From: Flavobacteriales bacterium
GTDB lineage: Bacteria; Bacteroidota; Bacteroidia; Flavobacteriales_F; PHOS-HE28
Reading direction: 5' to 3'
Assembly (NCBI GenBank): GCA_019638115.1
Contig: JAHBUK010000003.1
Span: forward strand, 558,001-622,000
Length of the DNA stretch: 64,000 nucleotides
In this document: piece after piece, positions 6,947-16,165 of the stretch
Layout: every line of letters starts with the position of its first letter
How positions within the stretch are numbered: the first letter of the stretch is position 1
The notes under the pieces: model-generated
Told to the model about the DNA's origin: nothing
Seen by the model: the letters and a program-made list of their open reading frames with translations, nothing else
Databases searched by the model: none
Translations under genes and position numbers: made by a program

Positions 6947-9046
6947 TCATTCCAGCGCCAAGGGCATTGCTCGCGGGGCTTTCACGGAATAGACGAAGCC
7001 GTGTTTTTCGGTCGAGCGTGCGGGTACCACCATTCGCCAAGTGAGGAAGCCGCGATCAGAATCGACTTTGGTGGCATCATGCCCTTCCAGGCTTACGCTG
7101 ATCTCATTCCGAACAGGTACCGGTACTTGGTCCGTGATGACCAGTTCGATAGCCTCACCCTTCGTGTTTCGTACCTCAATGTTCCAGCCAACGCTTTCCG
7201 TCCGTTTGTTGCCATTGAAATGTCTGCGCGTGAACTCCTGTTCCCGCACACGTTGCACCTGCACGCCGCGATCTCGACCCAACGAGATGTCCAGCGTGTC
7301 GGTGACCTGTTCGCTGTCCAGATAGGTCTCGCCGATATAGGTGCCTTCGAAGTACAGGGTTGCCGGGCCAGGCAGCAGGTCCAGCGCATCCCAGCCGGTG
7401 GCTTTGGCGAATAGGTAGGCGTTCGGGTCCAGTTTGGGTGTGCAGTAGTGCCGGTAAACACTGGTAACATGGTGCTCCTTCACGGCCACTGAATGCCCTT
7501 GACCATCGCTGGGAATGCTGTACGGAAGCGTGATCGCGAATGCGAAGTGGGTGTTCCGTTGCCGGACGCTCACTTCAGGTTGGTGGATGTTCACCAAGCC
7601 AGTATTGATATCACCGTAGTTCGCGGGTATTCCACCGCTTATGCGATCCAGCCCATCAGCGTACACCTTGATGCCATCCACATAGTAGTAGGTATTCTCC
7701 GGTCTTGATCCACGCATGTGGATACCATCATCACTACCTCTTTTGGTCGTGCCAGATACTGTCGTGGCGATTGAGGACGCTGTTCGGCCAGGGGACTTTT
7801 GGATGTCCTCGCGTTTTAGAGTGCCACCAGAAGCTCCCCCATCGCGGTCTATCAAGGGCACCGAGTATTGCACAACTTCAAAGGCTTTGAGCTCCACGGC
7901 CGACTGTTGCAGGGCCACGTTCATTGAACTGCTGTGGATGTCCGATCGATAGGGTTGATAGCCCACATAGGAGATGCGTAGAGCGCGTCCACCAGCCGGT
8001 ATGGCGAGGGCATAGTATCCCTCGAAATTGCTGGTGGTTGTGTTAAGCACGCTGCCGTCGCTTGCAGTGGCACTGATCGATACGAAGGGCAACGCTTCGC
8101 CGGTTTGGGCATCACGTACCATACCACGCACGTCGCGAACGGCCGCATCAAAGGTCTTGTTCTCCTGCCGGATCATGGCGGGTCGATGGCCGGAATCCAA
8201 TCGCCACATTGCCAGTTGTGGCATTACTCCGCCCTGCTGGGGATCACCGGATGCCAGCTCCAGTTGTACGTTGTCCCAGTCCTCACCGCTGCTTTGGTAC
8301 ACGTTGGCCTTGTACACCAGTTCCAAGGGTGAGTTCAGGCTGTGTACCCGGATGTCGTACTGCGGGCTCCAACCAGCGCTTCGAACCACATAGCGTAGCG
8401 TGAAAGTGCTTCGAATTGCCTGGGGGACCGCCAATTCAACCAGCACTTCGCTACGGGCCTTGGGTTTGCGTGAACGCAGTTGACCCATTTGCAAGTATGC
8501 CTGTTGTGCTTCTTCGCGTAAGCGCTCGATGCGTCGTTGCCGATCATTGATCCCGGTCCGTACAGCTGTGATACGCTCCCGCAGGTAGTCGTTGATGGAG
8601 CGCAGTTGTTCCAACGTACTGCCCCGTTCACCGCCGTGTACCGACTCGTTCTTCAGTATGCGTTGTTCTTCGTTCTGTAGAATGCCGATCTGCGTCTGTT
8701 CATCCTGGATGATCTGTTCGGTCGTTTTGATCCGTGCTTCCAAGGCTTTGATCTCCGCGCTGGAGGACAACTCTGAGCCGTGGTCCAGGCGGTGTTTCAC
8801 GCTGAGGATGGTGAAGGTGCCGGTCCCGTTCACTTGAATGCTCGCTGGGTCGACCTCTTCGCTGAGGTCCTTGAACACCAGGCGCTGTGTGCCTTTGTTC
8901 AGATCCACACTTGCAGTGCGCGTGATCTCCGCACCGTTGAGGTGAACGGTGACATGGGTTATGTTGCTCTTGATGGCGTTGTCGTTCGCATGAGAAAGGA
9001 GTGCGGGGAGCAGCAGGAACAGACTGAGGGTGTATCGATAGCGCAT
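6947..9046 (-). CDS. DUF4139 protein with inserted TonB-receptor-like N-domain and plug
   Basis: A 699-residue paralog of the preceding gene. Signal peptide 1-20, DUF4140 about 25-125, coiled coil about 125-195, and DUF4139 halves at about 205-295 and 500-699. Between the halves lie about 200 extra residues: a carboxypeptidase-regulatory-like domain (VRDAQTGEALPFVSI ... ISYVGYQPYRSD) and a segment matching a TonB plug (GGTLKREDIQKSPGRTA, HMRGSRPENTYYYVDGIKV, GGIPANYGD). The barrel that normally follows a plug is absent and the DUF4139 frame resumes with ITLPYSIPSDGQGHS, aligned to TPFTIPSDGKAHT of the paralog. The frame is continuous, so it appears functional. Confidence 0.85.
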   Translation of the reverse strand: MRYRYTLSLFLLLPALLSHANDNAIKSNITHVTVHLNGAEITRTASVDLNKGTQRLVFKDLSEEVDPASIQVNGTGTFTILSVKHRLDHGSELSSSAEIKALEARIKTTEQIIQDEQTQIGILQNEEQRILKNESVHGGERGSTLEQLRSINDYLRERITAVRTGINDRQRRIERLREEAQQAYLQMGQLRSRKPKARSEVLVELAVPQAIRSTFTLRYVVRSAGWSPQYDIRVHSLNSPLELVYKANVYQSSGEDWDNVQLELASGDPQQGGVMPQLAMWRLDSGHRPAMIRQENKTFDAAVRDVRGMVRDAQTGEALPFVSISATASDGSVLNTTTSNFEGYYALAIPAGGRALRISYVGYQPYRSDIHSSSMNVALQQSAVELKAFEVVQYSVPLIDRDGGASGGTLKREDIQKSPGRTASSIATTVSGTTKRGSDDGIHMRGSRPENTYYYVDGIKVYADGLDRISGGIPANYGDINTGLVNIHQPEVSVRQRNTHFAFAITLPYSIPSDGQGHSVAVKEHHVTSVYRHYCTPKLDPNAYLFAKATGWDALDLLPGPATLYFEGTYIGETYLDSEQVTDTLDISLGRDRGVQVQRVREQEFTRRHFNGNKRTESVGWNIEVRNTKGEAIELVITDQVPVPVRNEISVSLEGHDATKVDSDRGFLTWRMVVPARSTEKHGFVYSVKAPRAMPLALE

Positions 9047-9139
9047 GTTGCGGGATTTTCAAGTTGATGCGGAATGGTGCATGATCGCATAAACAAGAAC
9101 CTTGGTCTTTGTTGTCGGAAGAGTAGCGCCAACATGAAA

Positions 9140-9172
9140 TGAAAAGGGGCCACCTCTTTGAGACAGCCCCTT
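9140..9172 (-). terminator. Terminator of the three-repeat secreted protein gene
   Basis: On the minus strand AAGGGGC ... GCCCCTT with a 15-nt loop followed by TTCATTTC, about 30 bp past the stop codon at 9203. Confidence 0.6.
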
Positions 9173-9202
9173 GGAGATGTTGACTCGCTCTTCGTAGACG
9201 AG

Positions 9203-10147
9203 CTACTCCTTCACGAACGGGATGCTCTTGGAGCCCTGTTCGTCGGAAAGGCGAAGCACATAAGTGCCTGGCGCCAATGCGCTGATATCCCACTGGCGGT
9301 TCATGGTTCCGTGAATATGCCAAGTATCCGCCCCTTGCACCAATTGCCCGCGCGTGTCGATGAGTTCCACTTGTAGCGACTTGCCTAGGGCAGCATTTAC
9401 ACGCATGCCGATGTGGTTCGTGGCCGGATTGGGAAAGAGTAACACATCGCTGATGCCCGGCAGCTCCTCGATGGAGGTGAAGAAGTGGAATGTGCTGCTC
9501 AACGGCACGCTCCATTCGCCGTTCGCACTGCGGAAGCGGATGGTGAATAGATGATCACCCCATTGGGTAGGTACTGGTAGGTCCGCGATAAGGTCCACCA
9601 CGTTGGCGGCCGAGATACTGGTCGTCACGCGCGCATCTATCTCGTCGTCGATCCAGTACTCGTAGCCGTCCACCGGTCCGCTGTTGCGGCTGAAGGCCCG
9701 CGTGACAGGAGCGCTCCAACTGCCGTCCACTTCACGGAATTGCAGCGTCGCCAGGTTGAAGGGACGGTCCAGTGTGCTCGTGGCAAGCAGGGCGTTCAGG
9801 TCCACTGTTGCTCCCGGCGTAAGGCTGGCGCTCACCAGGGTGCTGGGGTCGTCGTTCAGCCAGTAGCGGTAGCCGTTCACTTGGCCGCTGTTGCGCACGA
9901 AGAGGGTGGTGTGGGGTGCGCTCCAGAAGCCATCCGAATCGCGCACTTGCATGGTGAAGCGGTGGTATCCGGGCTCCATGGTGCCGGTGGGCAGTGTGGT
10001 GCTCAGCATCAGCTCGGGCGTGGGTGCCACGGTGGTGGTCACGGCGCTGGCGGCGGCATCATCGTACCAGTAGCGGTAGGCGGTGATGCTCTGGGCTTGC
10101 GCACAGACGGCCACCAGGGCAAGGGGAAGAAGGGTCAGGCGCAACAT
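9203..10147 (-). CDS. Secreted three-repeat protein with T9SS sorting domain
   Basis: A 314-residue protein of unknown function. Signal peptide 1-18 (VCAQAQ). Three tandem repeats of roughly 75-80 residues each begin with a YRYWYDD / YRYWLNDD / YEYWIDDE motif and close with a (V)RDSDGFWSAP, REVDGSWSAP or RSANGEWSVP motif. A T9SS type A sorting domain starts at LFPNPAT (about residue 240), with PGTYVLRLSD near the end, so the protein is probably cell-surface or secreted. The start codon lies 3 bp beyond the stop of the beta-helix gene, so the two form an operon. I do not recognise a characterised relative. Confidence 0.8.
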   Translation of the reverse strand: MLRLTLLPLALVAVCAQAQSITAYRYWYDDAAASAVTTTVAPTPELMLSTTLPTGTMEPGYHRFTMQVRDSDGFWSAPHTTLFVRNSGQVNGYRYWLNDDPSTLVSASLTPGATVDLNALLATSTLDRPFNLATLQFREVDGSWSAPVTRAFSRNSGPVDGYEYWIDDEIDARVTTSISAANVVDLIADLPVPTQWGDHLFTIRFRSANGEWSVPLSSTFHFFTSIEELPGISDVLLFPNPATNHIGMRVNAALGKSLQVELIDTRGQLVQGADTWHIHGTMNRQWDISALAPGTYVLRLSDEQGSKSIPFVKE

Positions 10148-10150
10148 GGC

Positions 10151-11233
10151 TCAGTTGGGTTGCGCGGCCACGCGGATGTTCACCGGCAGCTCACCGTTGG
10201 CATTGGTGCTGGGCGCTATATCGGCCTGGCGGTAGTGCGGGTTGAAAGGCATTGCACCATCCTTGTAAGGCGAGCTGGATCCGTAGATGCCGATATCGGT
10301 GCCATCATTCGCTCCGCCAACACCGGGGCTGCTCGGTACAAGATGCAGATCGTCCACGTAGTCGTACTCGTTGTTGGTCTCGTTCACGAAAAGCTGTGAG
10401 GCAGTAACACTGAACGTGTTGTTCGTGAGCACGAGGTTGGATGAGTTGGTGGACGGGTCGCTGGAGACAAAGAGGCAGTTCGAGATGCTGGCATTGTTGC
10501 TCTGGTGGATCGGACCGCTATTGGGCCGCGTGAAAATGCAGTTGCGAACCGTGGCATTATCGCTGTTGGTGATCGTGCCCCTGAGCAGCACACTGTTCTC
10601 GAAGGTCAGCGCACCCGGATTCTGGAACAGGTTGATCGTGCCTCCCGCACCCGGGTTGTGGTCCAAAATGCAGCGGGTCATCACAGCGGACCCATTGTAA
10701 CCATTCACTTCATGCTTGAAGATGCACGCATCGAACGTGGTCTGGGAATAGGTTCCGTCGTTGATACCGTTCCCCAAGTCCACCCGGCCATTGAAATGAC
10801 AGCGCTGGAACAGCATGCCTGTGGGGTGGTCGTTTGAACTCTCCGTGCCGTACTTGACACCGTATGCAATGGATGAACCGGGTTGGAAGCGTATGCCGGT
10901 GAAGGTGCTGTTGCTGGCACCATTGGTGAAGATCAATGGACCGCTGCCAAGCCCTTGCAAGGAGGTTATGTCCGTGACCGATGTGCTGTCCGGGTGGATC
11001 CCCGCACCGATGAAGTGCAGGGGCATGGAGATGGTCGTGTTCGCCGGGTAGGGGAAGCTGCCGCCACTGAAGTATAGCCGGTCGTTCGGCTGCGCTGCGG
11101 CCAATGCTTCAACGAAATCGGTGAATACTTGAGGTGAACCGGAGCCTTGGAGAACAATGCGTGGTGCTTGGGCCGAGAGCGTGGCGGCCAGCAGGGTGCA
11201 TGCGGTGATCAGGGTAAGTGTTCGGTGTTGCAT
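10151..11233 (-). CDS. Secreted right-handed beta-helix-like protein
   Basis: A 360-residue exported protein. ATG 11231-11233 gives a good signal peptide (MQHRTLTLITACTLLAATLSAQ); the frame remains open upstream to 11656 but that part has no recognisable features and overlaps the ECF gene on the other strand. The body is rich in Asn/Thr/Ser ladder turns typical of parallel beta-helices (TFENSVLLRGTITNSDN, ATVRNCIFTRPNSG, ASISNCLFVSSD). The C-terminal region (DDLHLVPSSPGVGGANDG) resembles the ends of choice-of-anchor and polymorphic-repeat beta-helix proteins. No T9SS sorting domain is obvious. It heads a two-gene operon. Ligand or substrate unknown. Confidence 0.78.
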   Translation of the reverse strand: MQHRTLTLITACTLLAATLSAQAPRIVLQGSGSPQVFTDFVEALAAAQPNDRLYFSGGSFPYPANTTISMPLHFIGAGIHPDSTSVTDITSLQGLGSGPLIFTNGASNSTFTGIRFQPGSSIAYGVKYGTESSNDHPTGMLFQRCHFNGRVDLGNGINDGTYSQTTFDACIFKHEVNGYNGSAVMTRCILDHNPGAGGTINLFQNPGALTFENSVLLRGTITNSDNATVRNCIFTRPNSGPIHQSNNASISNCLFVSSDPSTNSSNLVLTNNTFSVTASQLFVNETNNEYDYVDDLHLVPSSPGVGGANDGTDIGIYGSSSPYKDGAMPFNPHYRQADIAPSTNANGELPVNIRVAAQPN

Positions 11234-11464
11234 GGTAACGGTGTTTGGGTGATCGATCCAGGCCGATGTTTTCCGGCCGCATACCCATACATCGAGGCAG
11301 GTGGTCACAGGTGAACGATCGTCCCACATTTTCCATTCGCCGCATGATCCCCTGTTCACATTCCGGCCTCGTGCCGATGTGTGCATGGGGCCGACATGCA
11401 TCGGACCACCTGCCACCCATGGATCGCAACGCATTGGACCTCCGCGATAGGATCTCGTATCATC

Positions 11465-12067
11465 GTGATCCACACGCCCCATTCCTTGGAGAAGGCCACC
11501 ACACCCAGTACTACGGAACCACCTATCTGGTTGGAGGGCCTGCGCCGCAACGACCCCGCCACCGTGCGGGCGCTCTACGCGGCACATTTCCCTGCGGTGA
11601 AGCAGTACGTGCTGGCCAACAGCGGCACCACCACCGATGCCGAGGACATCTTCCAAGAAGCCATCACCGTGTTGTGGATGCGCGCCAAGGAAGGTGGGCT
11701 GGATGCATCAGCGGACCCCGGCGGTTTCCTGTTCCGTGTATCGAAGTACAAATGGCTGGACGTGGTCCGGTCCGCAGCGCACAAGCACATGAAAGTGGTG
11801 CATGACGACCGCCAGCTCGAGACCCACGACGAGCAGGACCACGACTTGGAGGCCCGGATCGTGCGCCTGCGCGGCGTGTACGACAAGCTCGACGACAAGT
11901 GCCGCACCGTGCTGGACCGCTTCTACTTCGAGCGCAAGGACCTCGCTTCCATCGCTTCCGAAATGGGCGTGGAGGAGGAGAGCATCCGCACCATCAAATA
12001 CCGCTGCATGATGAAGCTGCGCGCATTCCGTAGGACCATCAGTGGCGAAGACCAACGACAGGCATGA
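11465..12067 (+). CDS. RNA polymerase ECF-type sigma factor
   Basis: A sigma-70 family ECF factor of about 200 residues. Region 2 is at about residues 30-95 (YAAHFPAVKQYVLAN, DAEDIFQEAITVLW) and region 4 at about 130-190 (LDDKCRTVLDRFYFERKDLASIASEMGVEEESIRTIKYRCMMKL, a helix-turn-helix). No ATG precedes region 2 except ones 28 codons upstream (11381); GTG 11465 (VIHTPHSLEK) gives the usual ECF length, so I prefer it with moderate certainty. The stop overlaps the ATG of the next gene (ATGA), indicating translational coupling to its probable anti-sigma partner. Confidence 0.9.
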   Translation: MIHTPHSLEKATTPSTTEPPIWLEGLRRNDPATVRALYAAHFPAVKQYVLANSGTTTDAEDIFQEAITVLWMRAKEGGLDASADPGGFLFRVSKYKWLDVVRSAAHKHMKVVHDDRQLETHDEQDHDLEARIVRLRGVYDKLDDKCRTVLDRFYFERKDLASIASEMGVEEESIRTIKYRCMMKLRAFRRTISGEDQRQA

Positions 12068-12819
12068 ACGAGGGCACCCTGGACCGCAAGCGCTTCGAGG
12101 CGATCGAAGCCTATGTGATGGGCCGCATGTCCGATGACGAGCGCGCGCGCTTCGAGCAGGACATGGCCACCGACCCCACCCTGCGTGCCGAAGTGGACCT
12201 GCAGCGCGAGAACACCATGGCCATCGAGCTCGGGGGCATGGACCGCCTGTTGAAGCAGGTGCGTGCCGAGCAGCAGCGGACATCGGAAGGCAGTGGTGGA
12301 AACGGATGGACCACCTACCTGAAGTACGCAGCGGCCATTGCCTTGCTGATCGCTGGTGCGCTCTGGTGGTTGGACCGCGCGCCGCAGCACGACCGTCTTT
12401 TCGCAGAGCACCACGTGGCGGATCCCGGGTTACCGGTGCCCATGAGCCTGCCTGCCGAACGGGCAGGTGCGACGAATGATGCCGCTTTCCACGATGCCAT
12501 GGTGGCCTACAAGCTGGGCGACTTCGCCGAAGCGCGCAGCAAATGGACCTCCCTGCTGAATGCCGCTCCGGGCAACGATACGCTTCGCTATTACATCGCC
12601 CAGGCCGCACTAGCCGAGGGGGACGCCGACAGCGCCGTGCCGCTCTTCGAGCAGGTGGCTGCGGATGCTGCTTCGGTGTTCAGTGGCAAGGCGCGTTGGT
12701 ACCTCTTCCTGGCGCATCTGAAACGTGGCGATCGTACGGCCATGCAGGCTCTCCACCTGGAGGATGATGCCGTGTACGGCGAGCGCGCACGGGCCATCCT
12801 CGAAGCATTTGAGCCGTGA
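12064..12819 (+). CDS. Membrane-anchored TPR protein, probable anti-sigma factor
   Basis: A 251-residue protein coupled to the ECF gene by a 4-bp overlap. Residues 1-80 form a soluble helical N-domain with the acidic FEAIEAYVMGRMSDDERARFEQDM motif typical of zinc-less anti-sigma domains in Bacteroidota. One transmembrane helix lies at about 86-103 (YAAAIALLIAGALWWL), and the periplasmic part (about 135-251) has TPR-like repeats (AYKLGDFAEARSKW, YIAQAALAEGDADSA). The topology fits a signal-transducing anti-sigma factor: cytoplasmic sigma-binding part, periplasmic sensor. Its stop overlaps the GTG start of the CHAT gene. The anti-sigma role is inferred from order and topology. Confidence 0.75.
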   Translation: MNEGTLDRKRFEAIEAYVMGRMSDDERARFEQDMATDPTLRAEVDLQRENTMAIELGGMDRLLKQVRAEQQRTSEGSGGNGWTTYLKYAAAIALLIAGALWWLDRAPQHDRLFAEHHVADPGLPVPMSLPAERAGATNDAAFHDAMVAYKLGDFAEARSKWTSLLNAAPGNDTLRYYIAQAALAEGDADSAVPLFEQVAADAASVFSGKARWYLFLAHLKRGDRTAMQALHLEDDAVYGERARAILEAFEP

Positions 12820-15800
12820 TACGCACGCTCGCCATCGTATGGGCTTGTGCGCTGCCATGCCTTGTGCTGGCGGCGAACGGCGATGCCCTGGCGCAACGCC
12901 ATGCACGCATCAATGCCCTGTACAAAGCGGGCGAGCATAAGCAGTTGATCACGGCGATCGATGCGCAACTGCGCGAAGTACCGGGCACCTCCTGGGCCGA
13001 TTCGGTGCACCACTACCTCTACAAGCATGCTCGCGCACACCGCATGATACACGGCGCCGATGCAGGGGTGCAGGCCGGCGAGCATATTCTGCGGCTTGTG
13101 CAGGAGCGAGCCGTTCCGCAGCACGAGCTGAAGGCCTTGATGGACCTCAGCTGGATCTATTACGAAGTGGGACGCTTGCAGGATTGCGCCCGGGTGGACA
13201 GCCTCGCCGTAGCCCTCACCGACAGGCATGCCGTGTTCTCCGCCGAGCAGCGCGGTAAGGCGCGGCATTACCTCGCTTTCGATCACAGCATCATGGGCGA
13301 GCATGCCAAGGCCGCCCAATGGGCGCGTGCCGCGATCGCCGAGTATGCAAAGAGCGCCGATCCCTTGCCCATGGAACTGGGCGAGAGCCGGACAGCCCTT
13401 GCTGCTTCGCTCCAGCATCTGGGTCGCTTCCGTGATGCGCAGGAGGAGTTCGGCAGGGCCAGGGAGGCGCTGGGAGACAGCGATGCGCTGGACTTCATCA
13501 ACCGCCGCGCGGCCATCGAGGGCAACATGGGCACGTTGTGGCAGGATGCCGGTGACCTGCCCCGCAGCCTCGTCCACTACCAGGCCAGCATACCACACTA
13601 CGACCGCGTGATCGCCGAAGCGGAGTTGGAATACATACGCGATGAAGCGGTGCTGAACCGCTCGCGCACCTACCTCAACATGGCCACGGTCTACTACGAG
13701 CTGGGCGACCTGGGCCGCGCACAGCGCCTGCTGGAAATGGCGTGGAAGGACCGCAGCAGCGTGTTGGAACCGGGCGATGCGCAATTGCTCGCCGTAAAGG
13801 ATCGCATGGCCGATGTGGCCTCCGCAAAGGGAGATCTGGTACAGGCCGTGGCATTGGTGTCCGCCTACCTGAAAGCCTGCCGCGAGAGCTTCGGGGAGCG
13901 CGGTTCGCAGTACATCCGCGCGGCCTCCAAGCTCGGTGACCTCTACCGCCAGCAGGGCGATCACCAACGAGCCGATTCGCTCTTCCGCACCAGCCTGTCC
14001 GTGGGCGGTTTCGGTGCGGACGATGCGATGGACCAAGTACTGCGCCTTACCCTCCTACGGCGTGCACAGTTGCACCGCGCCATGGGCCGCCATGAACAGG
14101 CTATAGCCGATCTGCAACGGGCACGCACGGTGATGGTGAACATCCACGGACCGACGCACTACAAGGTGGCGCAGGCGGACATCGTCCTCGCCGAAGCACA
14201 CTTCGAGGCCGGTGATAATGCGCAGGCTTTGGCACATGCACGCAGCGCACGTGAGATCCTTGGCGAACGTACCGCCGCACTCCAGGCCAACGCTTTGCCG
14301 GTGAACTTCCCCGATCCGCAACTGTTGTCCGAGGCCATCCACTGGGAGGTGCGCGCCGAGCGCGCCATGGCACCACGACCTGCACCCATGAAGCGATGGA
14401 ATGCCCAGCTCGATCTGGCCATCGATGCCCTGGCCCGCAACAAGGCCAGCATGCAGGACGAGGCTTCCAAATTGCTGCTGGTGGGTGCGCAGAAACGCCT
14501 CTTCGACCTGGCCATCGAGATCGCCTACGAGCATTACGCGGAAAGTGGAAGCGAAGCCGCCATCGAGCGTTTCCTCGCGCTCACCGAGGCCGATCGTTCC
14601 GTGTTGCTCAAGGGCAAGTTGAACGCCTTCGCCGGATTGCGCTTCGCCGGTGTGCCCGACAGCCTGCTGGTGAAAGAGCAGGAATTGCTTGCCGCGCTCG
14701 CCATCCGAACCGATGACCGCAGCAGTGCTCGGGACCTCGCGGAAAAGGAGCAGGCCTACCGCGATCTGTTGTCTAAGCTGGAGCGTGATCATCCGCGCTA
14801 CTTCGCGTTGCGCTATGGTGAACCGCAGATAACGCTGGAAGGCGTGCGTAAGGCGCTGCTCAACGGCCAACGTGACCTGGTGGCATATGCCGTCACGACC
14901 GATCATGTGCACGTGCTGGTGGTGGGCGTGGAAAAGGCGTCCATCCTGCGTCTGCCGAACGATGATCTTGCCGGAAAGGTGGCCGCCCTCAATGCCTCGA
15001 TCGCCGCACGCGATGCTGGTGCATACGTGGAGCAGGCGCATGCGCTGTACGCACTGGTCTTCGCTCCGGTGGCCGAGCGCACCAATGCACTCGAGCTGCT
15101 CATCATCCCGGTCGGCCCCTTGCATACGCTCAACTTCGAGGCGCTACTCGTGGCACCATCCTCGCCCACGGCATTCCGCGAGCAGCTGCTGATCCAACGC
15201 CGCGCCATCGCCTACCTGCTTTCGGCCACCACGGCCCTGCGTTTCGCGGAGCTGGCCCGAGGCCGTGCCACCACCGCCATCGCCTTGGCACCCGGCTTCC
15301 AGGACGAGCTGAAGCGCGACTACCTGGCGCAGGTGCGTGACAGTGCGCTCATCGACCAAACCTTCCTGCGCTACGTACGCCAACCCTTCGCGGTGAACAC
15401 GGCGCGCGACCTCGGTGGCCTGCTTTCGGCCCGCGTGATGGTGGGTGGTGAAGCCACCGAACAGCGCTTCCGGGAGGAGGCATCGCGCCATGGCATCCTG
15501 CACCTGGGCACGCACGCGGAGATGAACGCCACCTCGCCGATGTACTCGCGGCTGGTGCTCAGCAAGGACGGCGCGGGCCTGGACCCCGATACCGACGGCT
15601 ACCTGCATGCCTATGAGATCTACGAGCTGGACCTGCGTGCACAACTGGCCGTGCTCACCGCCTGCGAAACCGGCACGGGTCGCCAGGATGCCGGCGAGGG
15701 TGTACGTTCCATCGGCCACGGCTTTGCCTATGCCGGCTGCCCCAGCCTGGTGCTCTCTCTCTGGAAGATCGATGAGAAGGTGACGTCGGAGATCATCAAG

Positions 15801-16037
15801 CGCTTCTACACGCACCTCGCCGCGGGCATGCCCAAGCACCTCGCCCTGCGCCAGGCGAAACTGGACCACCTGGAGAACGCCATGGATGAACTCGCACTGC
15901 CCTATTACTGGGCCGGCTTGGTGCTGGTGGGCGATGTGGAGCCGGTGCAGCTCGACAGCGGAACACCGTGGGTGCTCATGCTGGTTGCCGCCGCCTTGGG
16001 CCTGCTGCTGATCGGGCTGTGGATGCGGCGCAGGTGA
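12816..16037 (+). CDS. TPR-CHAT protein (caspase-fold protease domain)
   Basis: A 1073-residue protein starting at a GTG that overlaps the previous stop (GTGA). Signal peptide about 1-20; TPR array about 20-520 (for example YLNMATVYYELGDLGRAQRLLE); linker; CHAT domain about 690-1035; C-terminal transmembrane helix about 1048-1068 followed by RRR. The caspase-type dyad is intact: His in ILHLGTHAEMN and Cys in VLTACETGTGRQDAGEG. The SLWKIDEKVTSEIIKRFY and PYYWAGLVLVGD motifs are CHAT hallmarks. The signal peptide and C-terminal anchor place the protease domain outside the cytoplasm, anchored in the inner membrane. Substrate unknown; the coupled sigma/anti-sigma pair suggests a stress or signalling pathway. 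Confidence 0.9.
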   Translation: MIRTLAIVWACALPCLVLAANGDALAQRHARINALYKAGEHKQLITAIDAQLREVPGTSWADSVHHYLYKHARAHRMIHGADAGVQAGEHILRLVQERAVPQHELKALMDLSWIYYEVGRLQDCARVDSLAVALTDRHAVFSAEQRGKARHYLAFDHSIMGEHAKAAQWARAAIAEYAKSADPLPMELGESRTALAASLQHLGRFRDAQEEFGRAREALGDSDALDFINRRAAIEGNMGTLWQDAGDLPRSLVHYQASIPHYDRVIAEAELEYIRDEAVLNRSRTYLNMATVYYELGDLGRAQRLLEMAWKDRSSVLEPGDAQLLAVKDRMADVASAKGDLVQAVALVSAYLKACRESFGERGSQYIRAASKLGDLYRQQGDHQRADSLFRTSLSVGGFGADDAMDQVLRLTLLRRAQLHRAMGRHEQAIADLQRARTVMVNIHGPTHYKVAQADIVLAEAHFEAGDNAQALAHARSAREILGERTAALQANALPVNFPDPQLLSEAIHWEVRAERAMAPRPAPMKRWNAQLDLAIDALARNKASMQDEASKLLLVGAQKRLFDLAIEIAYEHYAESGSEAAIERFLALTEADRSVLLKGKLNAFAGLRFAGVPDSLLVKEQELLAALAIRTDDRSSARDLAEKEQAYRDLLSKLERDHPRYFALRYGEPQITLEGVRKALLNGQRDLVAYAVTTDHVHVLVVGVEKASILRLPNDDLAGKVAALNASIAARDAGAYVEQAHALYALVFAPVAERTNALELLIIPVGPLHTLNFEALLVAPSSPTAFREQLLIQRRAIAYLLSATTALRFAELARGRATTAIALAPGFQDELKRDYLAQVRDSALIDQTFLRYVRQPFAVNTARDLGGLLSARVMVGGEATEQRFREEASRHGILHLGTHAEMNATSPMYSRLVLSKDGAGLDPDTDGYLHAYEIYELDLRAQLAVLTACETGTGRQDAGEGVRSIGHGFAYAGCPSLVLSLWKIDEKVTSEIIKRFYTHLAAGMPKHLALRQAKLDHLENAMDELALPYYWAGLVLVGDVEPVQLDSGTPWVLMLVAAALGLLLIGLWMRRR

Positions 16038-16040
16038 TGA

Positions 16041-16085
16041 ACGCAACAAGCCCCGGCCATCACTGAACGGGGCTTGCCCTTGTTC
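16041..16085. terminator. Terminator-like hairpin, copy A (flanks ATPase island)
   Basis: Stem CAAGCCCCG (16047-16055) with CGGGGCTTG (16068-16076), followed by CCCTTGTTC. It lies between the convergent CHAT and ATPase genes and could end both. 42 of 45 bases are identical to copy B at 17551-17595, with all three differences in or beside the loop. Confidence 0.8.
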
Positions 16086-16165
16086 ACCTCTGAGGTGGCT
16101 TGATCAGCATGCCGGAGGCAACGTGGTGACCTCCAATCTGGATCGATCGAATGGCAGGAGTTGGA

